From Streptococcus infantis (GTDB taxonomy: Bacteria > Bacillota > Bacilli > Lactobacillales > Streptococcaceae), in assembly GCF_015546995.1 (NCBI RefSeq), contig NZ_JADMUH010000002.1, positions 1-64,000 on the forward strand: a stretch of DNA of 64,000 nucleotides, in the 5' to 3' direction. Under the pieces are notes generated by a model. The model saw only the letters and a program-made list of their open reading frames with translations, had not been told where the DNA came from and searched no databases. Each line of letters opens with the position of its first letter. The first letter of the stretch is position 1. A program made the position numbers and the translations under genes. This document shows positions 8,837-19,421 of the stretch, piece after piece.

Positions 8837-10484
8837 AAAACTAAATATTTGGACAGCCTCCTCGTTCTTCATCTTTCTTACCTATCTTATTTTTCTTGTT
8901 TATCCAATTATTATTGTACTCAAGCAAGCACTCATACATGAAGGTCAATTCTCACTAGCTAATTTTGAGGATTTCTTTAGTAAATCCTATTACTCTGAGA
9001 CACTAGTAAACAGTTTTAACGTCTCCATTACTTCTACTGTAACTTCCCTAGTTTTAGGGACCTTATTGGCTTACCTCTTTTCTATATATGACTTCAAAGG
9101 AAAGAAATTTTTACAGATATTGATTATCATCGCTTCCATGTCAGCTCCTTTCGTAGGGGCATACTCTTGGATTCTCTTGTTGGGACGAAATGGTGTCATC
9201 ACTAAATTTTTGACAAATGCCCTTCATCTTCCAGCTATTGATATTTATGGCTTCAAAGGAATTGTACTTGTGTTTACACTCCAGCTATTCCCATTAGTTT
9301 TTCTATACGTGGCTGGAGCCATGAAAAGAATTGACCATTCTCTTCTTGAAGCCGCTGAAAGCATGGGGGTATTTGGATTCAAACGTATGATAACAGTTAT
9401 TTTGCCCCTTTTAGTTCCAACTTTACTTGCCGCTGCCCTACTCGTATTTATGAGAGCATTTTCCGACTTCGGAACTCCTATGTTAATTGGTGAAGGATAT
9501 CGAACTTTCCCTGTTTTAATTTATAATCAATTCATTAGTGAGGTTGGCGGAAATTCTGCTTTTGCATCTGCTTTAGCAATCATGGCGATTATCATTGCTT
9601 TAACAATCTTTCTTATTCAAAAATATATTTCCAATCGCTATAGTTTCAGCATGAATTCTCTCCATCCAATTGAGCCGAAAAAAACTACAAAAGGGAAAAT
9701 GGCAGCAATTTATGCAACAGTTTACGGAATTGTCTTATTTTCTGTTCTACCTCAATTATTTTTGATTTATACCTCTTTCTTAAAAACATCAGGTATGGTA
9801 TTTGTCAAAGGCTATTCTCTAAACAGTTACAAGATTGCCTTCAATCGTATGGGAGCTACTATTTTTAATACGATTCGCATTCCTTTGATTGCTTTGATTC
9901 TAGTTGTTTTATTTGCATCATTTATCTCCTACCTAGCTGTTAGAAAACGAAATTTGTTTACAAACTTAATTGATAGCCTTAGTATGGTACCTTATATCGT
10001 ACCAGGAACAGTTCTCGGTATTGCCTTTATCTCTTCATTCAATACAGGTATCTTCGGAAGTGGCTTCCTTATGATTACAGGAACAACCTTCATCTTGATT
10101 ATCTCCTTATCTGTAAGAAGACTCCCTTATACAATCCGCTCATCTGTTGCTAGCTTACAACAAATAGCACCTAGTATTGAAGAAGCAGCTGAGAGTTTAG
10201 GAAGTAGCCGTCTCAATACTTTCAGTAACATCACTGTTCCAATGATGTTACCCGGTATTATTTCTGGATCTATTCTATCATGGGTAACAATGATTTCAGA
10301 ACTATCTACTTCTATCCTGCTATATAATGCCAAAACAAAAACTATGACCGTAGCAATCTATACAGAGGTTCTCAGAGGAAATTATGGTGTGGCAGCTGCT
10401 TTGTCAACTATACTCACTGTCTTGACAGTTACTTCATTATTACTATTTATGAAAATTTCTAAAAACAATAGCATTACCCTCTAG
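8826..10484 (+). CDS. ABC transporter permease (fused double-domain, iron type)
   Basis: A 552-residue membrane protein with about 12 hydrophobic segments, made of two MetI-like halves in one chain. Each half has the EAA loop that contacts the ATPase: EAAESMGVFGFKRMITVILP in the first and EEAAESLGSSRLNTFSNITVP in the second. This fused arrangement is typical of FbpB/SfuB iron permeases. An in-frame ATG lies 48 bases further upstream, but the ATG at 8826 has AGGAG at the right distance and begins MKGKKLN, so I start there. It overlaps the ATPase gene by 11 bases. A terminator follows near 10500. Confidence 0.88.
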   Translation: MKGKKLNIWTASSFFIFLTYLIFLVYPIIIVLKQALIHEGQFSLANFEDFFSKSYYSETLVNSFNVSITSTVTSLVLGTLLAYLFSIYDFKGKKFLQILIIIASMSAPFVGAYSWILLLGRNGVITKFLTNALHLPAIDIYGFKGIVLVFTLQLFPLVFLYVAGAMKRIDHSLLEAAESMGVFGFKRMITVILPLLVPTLLAAALLVFMRAFSDFGTPMLIGEGYRTFPVLIYNQFISEVGGNSAFASALAIMAIIIALTIFLIQKYISNRYSFSMNSLHPIEPKKTTKGKMAAIYATVYGIVLFSVLPQLFLIYTSFLKTSGMVFVKGYSLNSYKIAFNRMGATIFNTIRIPLIALILVVLFASFISYLAVRKRNLFTNLIDSLSMVPYIVPGTVLGIAFISSFNTGIFGSGFLMITGTTFILIISLSVRRLPYTIRSSVASLQQIAPSIEEAAESLGSSRLNTFSNITVPMMLPGIISGSILSWVTMISELSTSILLYNAKTKTMTVAIYTEVLRGNYGVAAALSTILTVLTVTSLLLFMKISKNNSITL

Positions 10485-10499
10485 TTTTTCTCCTAAAGA

Positions 10500-10530
10500 C
10501 AGCCAAATTACTCATTGGCTGTTTTTTTAT
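10500..10530 (+). terminator. Terminator of the iron ABC operon
   Basis: AGCCAA and TTGGCT pair around an 8-base loop and are followed by seven T. Confidence 0.8.
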
Positions 10531-10632
10531 TTATACTCTATCATTCAATTAACTCTTCATAAATAATATAGATGCAAGATAGGGCTTTTTATGGTAGAAT
10601 ATAGGAAAGTGCTTTCTCAGAAGGAGGGGAAA

Positions 10633-11649
10633 ATGAACAAACAAACCATCGCTGTTTTAGGGCCTGGTTCTTGGGGTACTGCTCTGTCACAAGTTTTAAA
10701 TGACAATGGACATGAAGTACGTATCTGGGGAAATATTCCTGACCAAATTGACGAAATCAATACACAACATACCAACAAACGCTATTTTAAGGATACTGTT
10801 TTAGACGAAAAGATTGTTGCCTACCATGATTTAGCAGAAGTCTTGAAGGGCGCTGACGCTGTTTTGTTCGTAGTTCCAACTAAGGTGACAAGATTGGTAG
10901 CTCAACAGGTAGCTGCTGTTCTTGATCATAAAGTAGTTATTATGCATGCTTCAAAAGGTCTCGAGCCAAATAGTCACAAACGTCTTTCAACTATTCTTGA
11001 AGAAGAAATCCCTGAAGAGTTCCGTAGTGAAATTGTGGTTGTATCTGGTCCTAGTCACGCAGAAGAAACAATTGTACGCGACATCACCTTGATTACTGCC
11101 GCTTCTAAAGATTTACAAACAGCTCAGTATGTTCAAGCACTCTTTAGTAACCACTACTTCCGTCTTTATACCAATACAGATGTGATCGGAGTGGAAACGG
11201 CTGGTGCTCTTAAAAATATCATCGCTGTTGGTGCAGGGGCCCTTCATGGACTTGGATTTGGAGATAATGCAAAAGCAGCTATTATCACGCGCGGGCTTGC
11301 GGAAATCACTCGTCTAGGAGTCAAGCTTGGAGCAAATCCATTAACTTACAGTGGTCTTTCTGGAGTTGGGGATTTAATCGTTACAGGAACTTCTGTCCAC
11401 TCACGTAACTGGCGAGCAGGTGATGCTCTTGGGCGTGGTGAAGCCTTGGCAGATATCGAAGCCAACATGGGAATGGTCATCGAAGGAATTTCAACAACCA
11501 AAGCTGCTTACGAATTGGCGCAAGAGCTTGGAGTCTATATGCCTATTACCCAGGCTATTTACCAAGTTATTTATGAAAATGTTAATATTAAGGATGCTGT
11601 TTCTGAACTCATGAGTAACGAGTTCAAGGCAGAAAACGAGTGGTCATAA
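10633..11649 (+). CDS. gpsA: Glycerol-3-phosphate dehydrogenase [NAD(P)+]
   Basis: A 338-residue cytoplasmic enzyme that reduces dihydroxyacetone phosphate to sn-glycerol 3-phosphate, the backbone for phospholipid and teichoic acid synthesis. The N-terminal dinucleotide fold shows GPGSWGTAL (about residues 10-18). The substrate domain has [16 protein letters not shown] with the catalytic lysine and the later [11 protein letters not shown]. An upstream in-frame ATG at 10591 exists, but AAGGAGGGG just before the ATG at 10633 decides the start. An extended -10 (TGGTAGAAT) lies near 10592-10600, so that upstream ATG falls at the transcription start. galU follows after 21 bases, a common streptococcal pair. 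Confidence 0.96.
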   Translation: MNKQTIAVLGPGSWGTALSQVLNDNGHEVRIWGNIPDQIDEINTQHTNKRYFKDTVLDEKIVAYHDLAEVLKGADAVLFVVPTKVTRLVAQQVAAVLDHKVVIMHASKGLEPNSHKRLSTILEEEIPEEFRSEIVVVSGPSHAEETIVRDITLITAASKDLQTAQYVQALFSNHYFRLYTNTDVIGVETAGALKNIIAVGAGALHGLGFGDNAKAAIITRGLAEITRLGVKLGANPLTYSGLSGVGDLIVTGTSVHSRNWRAGDALGRGEALADIEANMGMVIEGISTTKAAYELAQELGVYMPITQAIYQVIYENVNIKDAVSELMSNEFKAENEWS

Positions 11650-11670
11650 TCACCGTTAGAAAGGATGCTC

Positions 11671-12567
11671 ATGAAGCAAAAAGTTAGAAAAGCTGTTATC
11701 CCTGCTGCGGGACTTGGAACTCGTTTCCTCCCAGCAACCAAAGCCTTGGCCAAAGAAATGTTGCCAATCGTGGATAAGCCAACCATTCAATTCATCGTTG
11801 AAGAAGCTCTCAAGTCTGGAATTGAGGACATTCTTGTTGTAACAGGGAAGTCAAAACGTTCTATCGAAGACCACTTTGACTCAAACTTTGAACTAGAATA
11901 CAACCTCAGGGAAAAAGGAAAAACGGATCTCTTAAAATTAGTTGATGAAACAACTGGTATGCGCCTTCACTTCATCCGTCAGGCACACCCACGTGGCCTC
12001 GGAGATGCCGTTTTACAAGCCAAAGCTTTCGTCGGGAACGAACCTTTTGTGGTGATGCTGGGAGATGACCTCATGGATATCACTGATGACAATGCTATCC
12101 CATTGACCAAGCAACTCATGAATGATTACGAGGAAACTCATGCCTCTACTATCGCCGTAATGCCTGTCCCACACGAAGAAGTTTCTGCCTATGGTGTTAT
12201 CGCGCCTCAAGGCGAAGGAAAAGACGGACTTTACAGCGTTGAGACCTTCGTTGAAAAACCAGCACCTGAGGATGCACCAAGTGATTTAGCGATTATCGGT
12301 CGTTACCTCCTCACACCTGAGATTTTTGGTATTCTTGAAAATCAAAAACCTGGCGCCGGAAATGAAATCCAACTAACAGACGCTATCGACACACTCAACA
12401 AAACTCAACGTGTATTTGCTCGTGAGTTTAAAGGCTCTCGTTACGATGTCGGAGACAAATTTGGATTTATGAAGACATCTATCGAATACGCCCTCAAACA
12501 TCCTCAAGTCAAAGATCACTTGAAAGACTACTTGATTGATCTTGGAAAAGAACTTTCAGGTGAATAA
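11671..12567 (+). CDS. galU: UTP--glucose-1-phosphate uridylyltransferase
   Basis: A 298-residue nucleotidyltransferase that makes UDP-glucose for glycolipids, teichoic acid and capsule precursors. The nucleotide-binding signature [19 protein letters not shown] starts near residue 15, followed by the [13 protein letters not shown] helix. It also has [12 protein letters not shown] and the conserved [10 protein letters not shown] near the C-terminus. The start is taken at 11671, because the ATG six bases earlier directly abuts the AAAGG ribosome site while 11671 is properly spaced. It forms an operon with gpsA and ends at a hairpin at about 12577-12606. Confidence 0.95.
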   Translation: MKQKVRKAVIPAAGLGTRFLPATKALAKEMLPIVDKPTIQFIVEEALKSGIEDILVVTGKSKRSIEDHFDSNFELEYNLREKGKTDLLKLVDETTGMRLHFIRQAHPRGLGDAVLQAKAFVGNEPFVVMLGDDLMDITDDNAIPLTKQLMNDYEETHASTIAVMPVPHEEVSAYGVIAPQGEGKDGLYSVETFVEKPAPEDAPSDLAIIGRYLLTPEIFGILENQKPGAGNEIQLTDAIDTLNKTQRVFAREFKGSRYDVGDKFGFMKTSIEYALKHPQVKDHLKDYLIDLGKELSGE

Positions 12568-12573
12568 CAAACC

Positions 12574-12608
12574 CTTAAAATCAGGTTGAATTTACCTGGT
12601 TTTTTGTT
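12574..12608 (+). terminator. Terminator of gpsA-galU
   Basis: AATCAGGT and ACCTGGTT (one G-T pair) form a stem with a 7-base loop, followed by a T run. Confidence 0.75.
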
Positions 12609-12691
12609 GCCCAACCCCCTCTAAAGCTCGTCCAAGACTAATTTCTTGCAATCATTGCTTTTATGGTATAATAATAAGAGTGAGGAAAGAA

Positions 12692-15235
12692 ATGAAGAAT
12701 AAATTGTTAGAACTTAAAGAAAAAGGACTGGCTTTCCTTCAGTCCCTAAAAACAAAGTTAAAAAATGTACATTTAGGAAAAAGTGGTCCTAAAAAATCTA
12801 AAAAGAAAAAGCAAACCAAAACCAATATTTGGACTATCTTTGCCAATATCTTACTGGGAATCAAGGCAACCTTTAATACCCTATTCATTATCGCCTTTCT
12901 TGGTGGACTTTTAGGTACTGGAGTTGTTTTCGGTTATGCAGTTTCCCTGTTTGATAAAGTAAGTGTCCCTCAAACAGAAGATTTAGTCAAACAAGTGAAC
13001 GATATTTCATCCATCTCTGAAATTCGCTATGCAGATGGTTCCATGATTAGCGCTATCGAAAGCGATCTACTTCGCACTTCTGTGTCATCAGACGCCATTT
13101 CAGATAATCTCAAGCAAGCTATCGTTGCGACTGAGGATGAACACTTTGCAGAGCACAACGGTGTCGTTCCTAAAGCGGTTATTCGCGCCAGTCTAGGAAA
13201 ATTCATCGGACTTGGTTCTTCCAGTGGAGGATCTACCCTAACACAACAGCTCATCAAACAACAAGTGGTTGGTGATGCTCCTACACTTGCTCGTAAAGCC
13301 AGTGAAATCGTGGATGCCTTGGCCTTAGAAAGAGCTATGAGCAAGGACGAAATCCTAACAACCTATCTCAATGTTGCTCCTTTTGGTCGTAACAATAAAG
13401 GTCAAAACATCGCAGGAGCTCAACAAGCAGCCAAGGGTATTTTCGGGGTTGACGCCAATCAGCTAACGATTCCTCAAGCAGCCTTCATAGCAGGATTGCC
13501 ACAAAGTCCTATCTCCTACTCACCTTATGAATCAACTGGGGAAATGAAGAGCGAAGAGGATATGGAACTAGGTATCAAACGTTCAAAAGATGTCCTTTAC
13601 AATATGTACAGAACTGGAGTGCTCAGTCAAGAAGACTACGAAACCTATAAGGCATATGACATTAAGCAAGACTTCTTGCCAGCAGAAAATGTAAACATAA
13701 CTGCTAAGGGCTATCTCTACTTTACTGCTCTCGATGAAGCAACTAACCTCATGTATGATTATTTGGTACAAAAAGATAATGTTTCTGCCCAAGAACTCAA
13801 GAACGAATCTATTCAAAAATCTTATCGTGAATTAGCTGAAAAAGAAATTCAAAATGGTGGTTACCGTATCACTACTACAATCGACAAAACAATCCATGCT
13901 GCCATGCAAGATGCTGTGGCAAATTATGGCTACCTTCTAAATGATAGTAGTGGTCAACCTGAAGTCGGAAATGTCTTAATGGATAATAAAACAGGAGCCA
14001 TCATAGGATTTGTAGGAGGACGAGATTACCAAAACAATCAAAATAATCATGCTTTTGATACTAAACGCTCTCCTGCCTCTACTACTAAGCCACTATTAGC
14101 TTATGGTATTGCTATTGACCAAGGATTGATGGGAAGTGCTAGTATCCTATCAAACTATCCTACCAACTTTGCCAACGGAACTCCGATTATGCACGTCAAC
14201 AGTCCAGGAACAGCTATGATAAACCTTAAGGAAGCCCTCAATTATTCATGGAACATCCCTGCCTACTGGACCTATCGTATGCTTCGTGAAAAAGGAGTTG
14301 ATGTCCGCTCCTACATGGAAAAAATGGGGTATGAAATCCCAGAATATGGTATTGAAAGTCTTCCTATGGGAGGAGGAATTGAAGTTACTGTAGCTCAACA
14401 TACAAACGGATATCAAACACTAGCCAATAATGGTATTTACAATAAGAAATATATGATTTCAAAAATTGAAAAAAGTAGTGGCGAAGTGATCTATGAACAT
14501 AAGAACGAACCTGTTCAGGTCTACTCAAAAGCTACTGCAACCATTATGCAAAGTCTACTGAGAGATGTACTTTCATCCCGGATAACTACAAGCTTCCAAA
14601 GCGATCTTTATAGCATAAATTCCAGTCTAGCAGGTGCTGATTGGATTGGTAAAACTGGTACAACCAACGAAGAAGGTGATATGTGGCTCATGCTTTCAAC
14701 TCCAAAATTGACTCTTGGAGGCTGGGTCGGTCACGATGATAATAGTCCCCTAGCTAACGGCGCATACTTCCGTAATGCTAAGTACATGGCTAATCTGGTA
14801 AATGCTATTCAACAAGCTTCTCCTTCTGCTTGGGGAACTGAGCGTTTCAGCCTTGATTCGAGTGTCACCTCTTCTCAAGTCCTTAAGTCGACTGGACAGA
14901 AGCCTGGCAAGGTCACTATCAACGGCAAAGAGATTGACGTTACTGGAGAAATGGTAACAAGTTACTGGGCTAACCAAGCTGGTGCTCCAACTACTACCTA
15001 CAAATTTGCCATCGGTGGAAGTGACTCTGATTACCAAAAAGCTTGGAATACGATTTTGGGAAGTCTACCAAAATCATCTAATTCCAACAATAATAACTCA
15101 AACAACAATAGCAATAATAACAATAATCGAAATAATAACAACAATAATAATAGCAACAACAGTAATAACGGTAATAATAACAATAATACTACCAGTGATA
15201 GCAACGACTCATCTTCAAATAGACTACAACGTTAA
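12692..15235 (+). CDS. pbp1b: Class A penicillin-binding protein 1b
   Basis: An 847-residue bifunctional peptidoglycan synthase. In order: a Lys-rich cytoplasmic tail, one membrane segment near residues 50-85, a glycosyltransferase domain with [13 protein letters not shown] and [15 protein letters not shown], and a transpeptidase domain with SxxK (STTK in SPASTTKPL), SxN (SWN) and KTG (KTGTT). The last ~55 residues are almost pure Asn with some Ser. The sequence fits what I recall of pneumococcal PBP1b, not PBP1a or PBP2a. An in-frame GTG lies at 12680, but GAGGAAAG points to the ATG at 12692. The extended -10 TGGTATAAT at 12664-12672 puts the mRNA start only about 15 bases upstream. Confidence 0.94.
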   Translation: MKNKLLELKEKGLAFLQSLKTKLKNVHLGKSGPKKSKKKKQTKTNIWTIFANILLGIKATFNTLFIIAFLGGLLGTGVVFGYAVSLFDKVSVPQTEDLVKQVNDISSISEIRYADGSMISAIESDLLRTSVSSDAISDNLKQAIVATEDEHFAEHNGVVPKAVIRASLGKFIGLGSSSGGSTLTQQLIKQQVVGDAPTLARKASEIVDALALERAMSKDEILTTYLNVAPFGRNNKGQNIAGAQQAAKGIFGVDANQLTIPQAAFIAGLPQSPISYSPYESTGEMKSEEDMELGIKRSKDVLYNMYRTGVLSQEDYETYKAYDIKQDFLPAENVNITAKGYLYFTALDEATNLMYDYLVQKDNVSAQELKNESIQKSYRELAEKEIQNGGYRITTTIDKTIHAAMQDAVANYGYLLNDSSGQPEVGNVLMDNKTGAIIGFVGGRDYQNNQNNHAFDTKRSPASTTKPLLAYGIAIDQGLMGSASILSNYPTNFANGTPIMHVNSPGTAMINLKEALNYSWNIPAYWTYRMLREKGVDVRSYMEKMGYEIPEYGIESLPMGGGIEVTVAQHTNGYQTLANNGIYNKKYMISKIEKSSGEVIYEHKNEPVQVYSKATATIMQSLLRDVLSSRITTSFQSDLYSINSSLAGADWIGKTGTTNEEGDMWLMLSTPKLTLGGWVGHDDNSPLANGAYFRNAKYMANLVNAIQQASPSAWGTERFSLDSSVTSSQVLKSTGQKPGKVTINGKEIDVTGEMVTSYWANQAGAPTTTYKFAIGGSDSDYQKAWNTILGSLPKSSNSNNNNSNNNSNNNNNRNNNNNNNSNNSNNGNNNNNTTSDSNDSSSNRLQR
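15060..15220 (+). repeat. Asn-codon low-complexity tract at the 3' end of pbp1b
   Basis: AAT/AAC codons repeat with interspersed AGC, CGA and GGT, encoding a long Asn-rich tail. Such tracts change length by slippage. It lies within the pbp1b reading frame and keeps the frame open. Confidence 0.85.
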
Positions 15236-15244
15236 CCTTTCTAT

Positions 15245-16177
15245 ATGAATCAGTATCAAAAGAATATTTTTAAGGGAACCATTTATTCCCTCCTTTCCGG
15301 ATTAATATGGGGTATTTGTGGCATTTTAGGAGAATTCTTCTTTACGCATTATCAAGTATCATCTGGCTGGATTACTTCCATGCGATTAAGTATTGCAGGT
15401 GGTTTCGTGCTTATCTTCTCTAGCTTTAAGTTTCGCTCACAGCTATTCGATATCTGGAGAAAACGCAAAAACTACCTGCCTTTTCTGGCTTATGCCATCT
15501 TAGGAATCTTCTCTGTTCAGTATTTCTTTTATCTCTGCGTAGAATACTCTAATGCGACAACGGCAACCATCCTCCAATTTATCAGTCCTGTCTTCATTCT
15601 TATATACAACCGTATCATCTACAAGAAAAAAGCTTCTAAAAAAGCGATCTTCTATGTTTTAACTGCTATGCTTGGAGTCTTTCTGATGGCTACTAAAGGC
15701 GATCTGTCTAAACTATCCATCACTCCTCTCGCATTGCTGACAGGGCTTCTCAGTGCGCTGGGGGTTATGTTTAATGTCATCTTACCCCAACCATTTGCTC
15801 GAAAATACGGTTTTGTCCCAACTGTTGGCTGGGGAATGATGCTGGCTGGACTCTTTAGTAATTTTCTCTACCCCGTTTATAGAATTAGCTTTCAACTGGA
15901 TTGGGTGAGCATCTTGATTTGTTTGACCATTGCCTTTTTGGGAACAGCTTTTGCCTTTTTCCTATCCATGAAGGCTGTCTCCCTGGTATCCCCATTGGTA
16001 GTATCGGTCGTCAGTGCTAGCGAACCTCTATCCTCTGCTATTCTAAGCGTTCTATTTCTAGGTCTGGTCTTGGATGGGTATCTGCTATTAGCTATGATTT
16101 TGATTATTATTCCCATGATCTTCTTATCCATTGAAGAATCAAAAGATAAACTGAAAGAATCTTCTTTTAACACTTAA
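15245..16177 (+). CDS. EamA/DMT-family transporter
   Basis: A 310-residue membrane protein with about ten hydrophobic segments arranged as two EamA repeats. The first repeat has GLIWGICGILGEFFF and ends with the characteristic ATILQFISPVFILIY; the second contains SLVSPLVVSVVSASEPLSSA. Family members export or import amino acids and other metabolites; the substrate here is unknown. It starts nine bases after the pbp1b stop, so it is in the same transcription unit, an arrangement I recall from pneumococcus. The ribosome site is weak. A terminator follows directly at 16173-16200. Confidence 0.85.
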   Translation: MNQYQKNIFKGTIYSLLSGLIWGICGILGEFFFTHYQVSSGWITSMRLSIAGGFVLIFSSFKFRSQLFDIWRKRKNYLPFLAYAILGIFSVQYFFYLCVEYSNATTATILQFISPVFILIYNRIIYKKKASKKAIFYVLTAMLGVFLMATKGDLSKLSITPLALLTGLLSALGVMFNVILPQPFARKYGFVPTVGWGMMLAGLFSNFLYPVYRISFQLDWVSILICLTIAFLGTAFAFFLSMKAVSLVSPLVVSVVSASEPLSSAILSVLFLGLVLDGYLLLAMILIIIPMIFLSIEESKDKLKESSFNT

Positions 16178-16200
16178 GGCTTCAATTTTGAAGCCTTTTT
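16173..16200 (+). terminator. Terminator after the EamA gene
   Basis: AAGGCTTC and GAAGCCTT form a perfect 8-bp stem with a 6-base loop, followed by T. The next promoter (TGGTAGAAT, extended -10) begins at once at 16201-16209. Confidence 0.8.
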
Positions 16201-16240
16201 TGGTAGAATAGTAAGCATTACAAAGAGTGAGGAGACATCT

Positions 16241-16939
16241 ATGACTGCTACAAAAATGAATGCACAAGAAATTATCCAATTTATCGCCAATGCTGAGAAA
16301 AAGACAAGTGTAAAAGTGACCTTTGAGGGGCAGCTTACTGGATCTATTCCTGCTTCTGTTACCAAGCTTGGAAATGTTCTCTTTGGAGACTGGAAGGATA
16401 TCGCACCTCTTCTTGAAGGACTAACAGAAAATAAAGACTATGTTGTTGAGCAAGACGCTCGCAACTCAGCTGTACCTCTCCTTGATAAACGCGACATCAA
16501 TGCTCGTATCGAACCAGGGGCTATCATCCGTGACCAGGTTGAGATTGGCGACAACGCTGTTATCATGATGGGAGCTGTGATCAATATTGGTGCTGAAATC
16601 GGTGCTGGCACTATGATTGACATGGGTGCTATTCTAGGCGGACGTGCTATTGTCGGTAAAAATAGTCACGTGGGTGCGGGAGCTGTTCTTGCAGGTGTTA
16701 TCGAACCAGCTAGTGCAGAGCCTGTCCGTGTCGGTGATAATGTACTCATCGGTGCTAACGCTGTGGTTATCGAAGGTGTTCAAATCGGTAGCGGATCTGT
16801 TGTCGCAGCAGGTGCCATCGTCACTCAAGATGTTCCAGAAAATGTTGTGGTGGCAGGTGTTCCGGCTCGTATCATCAAAGAAATTGATAGCCAAACTCAA
16901 CAAAAAACAGCGCTAGAGGATGCGCTTCGCACCTTGTAA
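16241..16939 (+). CDS. dapH: Tetrahydrodipicolinate N-acetyltransferase
   Basis: A 232-residue enzyme that acetylates 2,3,4,5-tetrahydrodipicolinate with acetyl-CoA, the committed step of the acetylated route to meso-diaminopimelate and lysine. The N-terminal ~85 residues are the DapH/DapD-specific domain. From about residue 90 a left-handed beta helix of hexapeptide repeats is readable ([19 protein letters not shown], then [18 protein letters not shown]). The end [14 protein letters not shown] is typical of hexapeptide acetyltransferases. GAGGAG lies five bases before the ATG. The deacetylase for the next steps of the pathway follows at 17002. Mitis streptococci use lysine in the peptide stem of peptidoglycan, so the product feeds cell-wall synthesis. 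Confidence 0.94.
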   Translation: MTATKMNAQEIIQFIANAEKKTSVKVTFEGQLTGSIPASVTKLGNVLFGDWKDIAPLLEGLTENKDYVVEQDARNSAVPLLDKRDINARIEPGAIIRDQVEIGDNAVIMMGAVINIGAEIGAGTMIDMGAILGGRAIVGKNSHVGAGAVLAGVIEPASAEPVRVGDNVLIGANAVVIEGVQIGSGSVVAAGAIVTQDVPENVVVAGVPARIIKEIDSQTQQKTALEDALRTL

Positions 16940-16948
16940 TTAGTAACA

Positions 16949-16976
16949 GAGGCGGAAATGTTTCCAGCCTCTTTAT
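16949..16976 (+). terminator. Hairpin between dapH and the deacetylase gene
   Basis: AGAGGC-GGAAA and TTTCC-A-GCCTCT form a long, nearly perfect stem with a two-base loop, followed by a short T-rich stretch. It may end or attenuate transcription between the two pathway genes. Confidence 0.6.
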
Positions 16977-17001
16977 CGTTTTACATAGAAGGAAATTAGA
17001 T

Positions 17002-18141
17002 ATGTTAGATATGTTAGATTTGATTCAGACTCGACGCGATCTTCACCAAATCCCTGAGATCGGTTTAGAAGAAGTCAAGACTCAAGCTTATTTGCTCAAT
17101 GTCATTGAGAAATTAACAGCTGGTAAGGATTTTGTTCAAATTCGCACTTGGCGAACAGGTATTTTAGTGTATTTACAGGGAAGTCAGCCAGAACGTACCA
17201 TCGGTTGGCGGACAGATATCGACGGACTCCCAATCCTTGAACAAACAGGTCTTGCCTTTGCCTCTCAGCACCCAGACCGTATGCATGCTTGTGGGCATGA
17301 TTTTCACATGACCATTGCCCTAGGAAGTCTCGAACGTGCTCTAGAAAACCAACCTAAAAACAATCTCCTCTTTCTCTTCCAGCCTGCCGAGGAAAATGAA
17401 GCAGGTGGCATGCTCATGTATGAAGATGGGGCCTTTGGCGACTGGTTGCCTGACCAATTCTATGGGCTTCATGTCCGTCCAGACCTAAAGGTTGGTCAGA
17501 TTGCGACCAATACCCATACACTCTTTGCAGGAACTTGCGAAGTCAAGATTCGCTTCAAGGGTAAAGGTGGTCACGCTGCCTTTCCACATCAAGCAAACGA
17601 CGCTCTGGTTGCAGCTAGCTATTTTGTCACTCAAGTTCAGTCAGTTGTCAGCCGTAATGTCGATCCTATCGAGGGAGCTGTCGTCACTTTCGGTGTCTTT
17701 CAAGCTGGAACAACCAATAATGTCATCGCTGATACAGCTTTCTTGCATGGAACCATTCGAGCTCTCACACATAGCATGAGTCTCTTAGTTCAAAAGCGTG
17801 TCAAAGCCATCGCTGAAGGTGTCGCAGCTGCTTTTGATATGGATGTGGAAGTTGAACTCAAGCAGGGAGGTTACCTACCTGTCGAAAACAACCCTGAATT
17901 AGCTCAGGAATTGATGACCTTCTTTGATGAAAAAGAGGGAATTGAACTCATCGATATCGAGCCTGCCATGACAGGAGAGGACTTTGGTTATCTTCTCTCC
18001 AAGGTTCCTGGGGTTATGTTCTGGCTAGGTATTGATAGTCCCTATGCTCTTCACCATCCACAGATGAGTCCTAAAGAAGAAGCTCTGGCAATTGGTGTCG
18101 AAGCTGTATCAAGCTTCTTAGCAAAGAAAGCTGCGGAGTAA
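17002..18141 (+). CDS. N-acetyldiaminopimelate deacetylase
   Basis: A 379-residue M20-family metallo-amidase. It removes acetate from N-acetyl-LL-diaminopimelate in the same lysine pathway as DapH. The metal and catalytic motifs are in order: [36 protein letters not shown], a dimerisation domain from about residue 180, and the final HHP. The start at 17002 is chosen because AAGGA lies eight bases upstream. A tandem 9-base repeat (TTAGATATG twice) offers a second ATG nine bases later, which would give the usual MLDLIQ opening. It runs into a cyclo-ligase gene after three bases. Confidence 0.92.
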   Translation: MLDMLDLIQTRRDLHQIPEIGLEEVKTQAYLLNVIEKLTAGKDFVQIRTWRTGILVYLQGSQPERTIGWRTDIDGLPILEQTGLAFASQHPDRMHACGHDFHMTIALGSLERALENQPKNNLLFLFQPAEENEAGGMLMYEDGAFGDWLPDQFYGLHVRPDLKVGQIATNTHTLFAGTCEVKIRFKGKGGHAAFPHQANDALVAASYFVTQVQSVVSRNVDPIEGAVVTFGVFQAGTTNNVIADTAFLHGTIRALTHSMSLLVQKRVKAIAEGVAAAFDMDVEVELKQGGYLPVENNPELAQELMTFFDEKEGIELIDIEPAMTGEDFGYLLSKVPGVMFWLGIDSPYALHHPQMSPKEEALAIGVEAVSSFLAKKAAE

Positions 18142-18144
18142 ACT

Positions 18145-18684
18145 ATGAAAAAAAGCTTACGCAAGCAGGTCTTGCAAGAACTCAAAGCTCTTTCTAAAGA
18201 AGAAAAGGAAGTCATGGGCGCTTGGTTGACTGAGCAACTACTTCTACATCCCTTCTACAAGGAAGCAAAAAACATCGCCACTTACCTGTCTTTTCCTCAT
18301 GAATTTCAGACAGCTAGACTCATTGAAGAAGCTCAAAAAGATGGGAAAACTATCCTCATTCCCAAAACCTATCCACATGGGAAAATGGACTTTGTTCTAT
18401 ATGAACCAGAGAAACTCGAAAGAAATTCTTTTGGACTTCTTGAACCACAGGGGAAAACTATTGTCTTTGAGCCGTCTCAGATTGACTTGATCCATGTTCC
18501 TGGTTTAGCTTTCAATCCTTCTAGTTATCGAATTGGCTACGGTGGTGGCTATTACGACCGCTACTTGGAGCATTTCCCAGGTCCTACTATTAGTACGATT
18601 TATCCATGTCAGATTCAGAATTTTCAACCTGAGCACTACGATATTCCTATTGAGGAGGTACTCATCTATGAAAGAAATTTTTGA
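18145..18684 (+). CDS. 5-formyltetrahydrofolate cyclo-ligase
   Basis: A 179-residue enzyme that converts 5-formyl-THF and ATP into 5,10-methenyl-THF, keeping the folate pool usable. It has the N-terminal KKSLRKQVLQELKALS helix with basic ATP-contact residues, the central LIPKTYPHGKMDF, and near the C-terminus the signature RIGYGGGYYDRYL. The size fits the family (YgfA/MTHFS). The ATG is three bases after the deacetylase stop, and its own 3' end overlaps the rhomboid start by 17 bases. This suggests an operon running from the deacetylase through the rhomboid gene. Confidence 0.93.
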   Translation: MKKSLRKQVLQELKALSKEEKEVMGAWLTEQLLLHPFYKEAKNIATYLSFPHEFQTARLIEEAQKDGKTILIPKTYPHGKMDFVLYEPEKLERNSFGLLEPQGKTIVFEPSQIDLIHVPGLAFNPSSYRIGYGGGYYDRYLEHFPGPTISTIYPCQIQNFQPEHYDIPIEEVLIYERNF

Positions 18685-19342
18685 TCGTCGTTATCCTGTC
18701 ACGAGCTTCTTTCTACTCGTGACAACCCTGGTTTTTGTACTCATGTTTCTAACCAGTGGTTTCAACTATACCAGCGCAGCCACCTTATATAAATTCGGAG
18801 CTGTGTATCCCCCTGCTATCAAGGCCATGCCTGAACAAATCTGGCGCTTATTCTCCGCAACCTTTGTCCACATTGGCTTGCAGCACTTTTTAGTCAATAT
18901 GCTATCCCTCTACTTTTTGGGACGTCAGATGGAGCAAATCTTTGGCTCCAAACAGTTTTTCTTTATCTACCTTCTATCAGGTATGATGGGAAATCTCTTT
19001 GTCCTAGTTTTTAGTCCCAATGCTATTACTGCAGGTGCTTCAACTGCCCTCTACGGTATGTTTGCCTCTATTGTTGTTCTCCGATATGCTTCACGCAATC
19101 CCTATCTCCAACAACTTGGTCAATCTTACCTCTCCCTCTTAGTCATCAACCTAGTAGGTAGCGTTTTAATGCCTGGTATCAGCCTTGCTGGGCATGTCGG
19201 GGGTGCTGTCGGGGGTGCATTACTGGCTATCGTCTTCCCAGTTCGAGGAGAACGAAAGATTTACAGCCCAGGCCAACGTGGTCTTGCAACCCTAGCTTTT
19301 ATTGCTTTATCAGCTCTACTACTTTTTATCGGACTATTCTAA
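18668..19342 (+). CDS. Rhomboid family intramembrane serine protease
   Basis: A 224-residue membrane protease with six to seven hydrophobic segments. The conserved HIGLQHFLVNMLSLYFLG carries the HxxxHxxxN oxyanion motif. The nucleophile serine is in GASTALYG and the catalytic histidine in GHVGGAVGG. It would cleave membrane proteins within the bilayer; substrates are unknown. The frame is open 135 bases further upstream, but the ATG at 18668 has GAGG at a fitting distance, begins MKEIFDRRYPVTSFF as relatives do, and overlaps the cyclo-ligase gene. Confidence 0.9.
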   Translation: MKEIFDRRYPVTSFFLLVTTLVFVLMFLTSGFNYTSAATLYKFGAVYPPAIKAMPEQIWRLFSATFVHIGLQHFLVNMLSLYFLGRQMEQIFGSKQFFFIYLLSGMMGNLFVLVFSPNAITAGASTALYGMFASIVVLRYASRNPYLQQLGQSYLSLLVINLVGSVLMPGISLAGHVGGAVGGALLAIVFPVRGERKIYSPGQRGLATLAFIALSALLLFIGLF

Positions 19343-19347
19343 GAACA

Positions 19348-19403
19348 AGAAAAACCATTGGAAGTTCTCAAATTGAGAAGTTCATTTCCAATGGTTTTTT
19401 TGA
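19348..19403. terminator. Bidirectional terminator between rhomboid and bglA
   Basis: AAAAACCATTGGA at one side pairs with TCCAATGGTTTTT at the other, with an inner stem GAACTTCTCAA/TTGAGAAGTTC. T runs lie on both strands, so it can end the rhomboid operon and the convergent glucosidase gene. Confidence 0.85.
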
Positions 19404-19421
19404 ATCTATTTGAAAAGTAGC

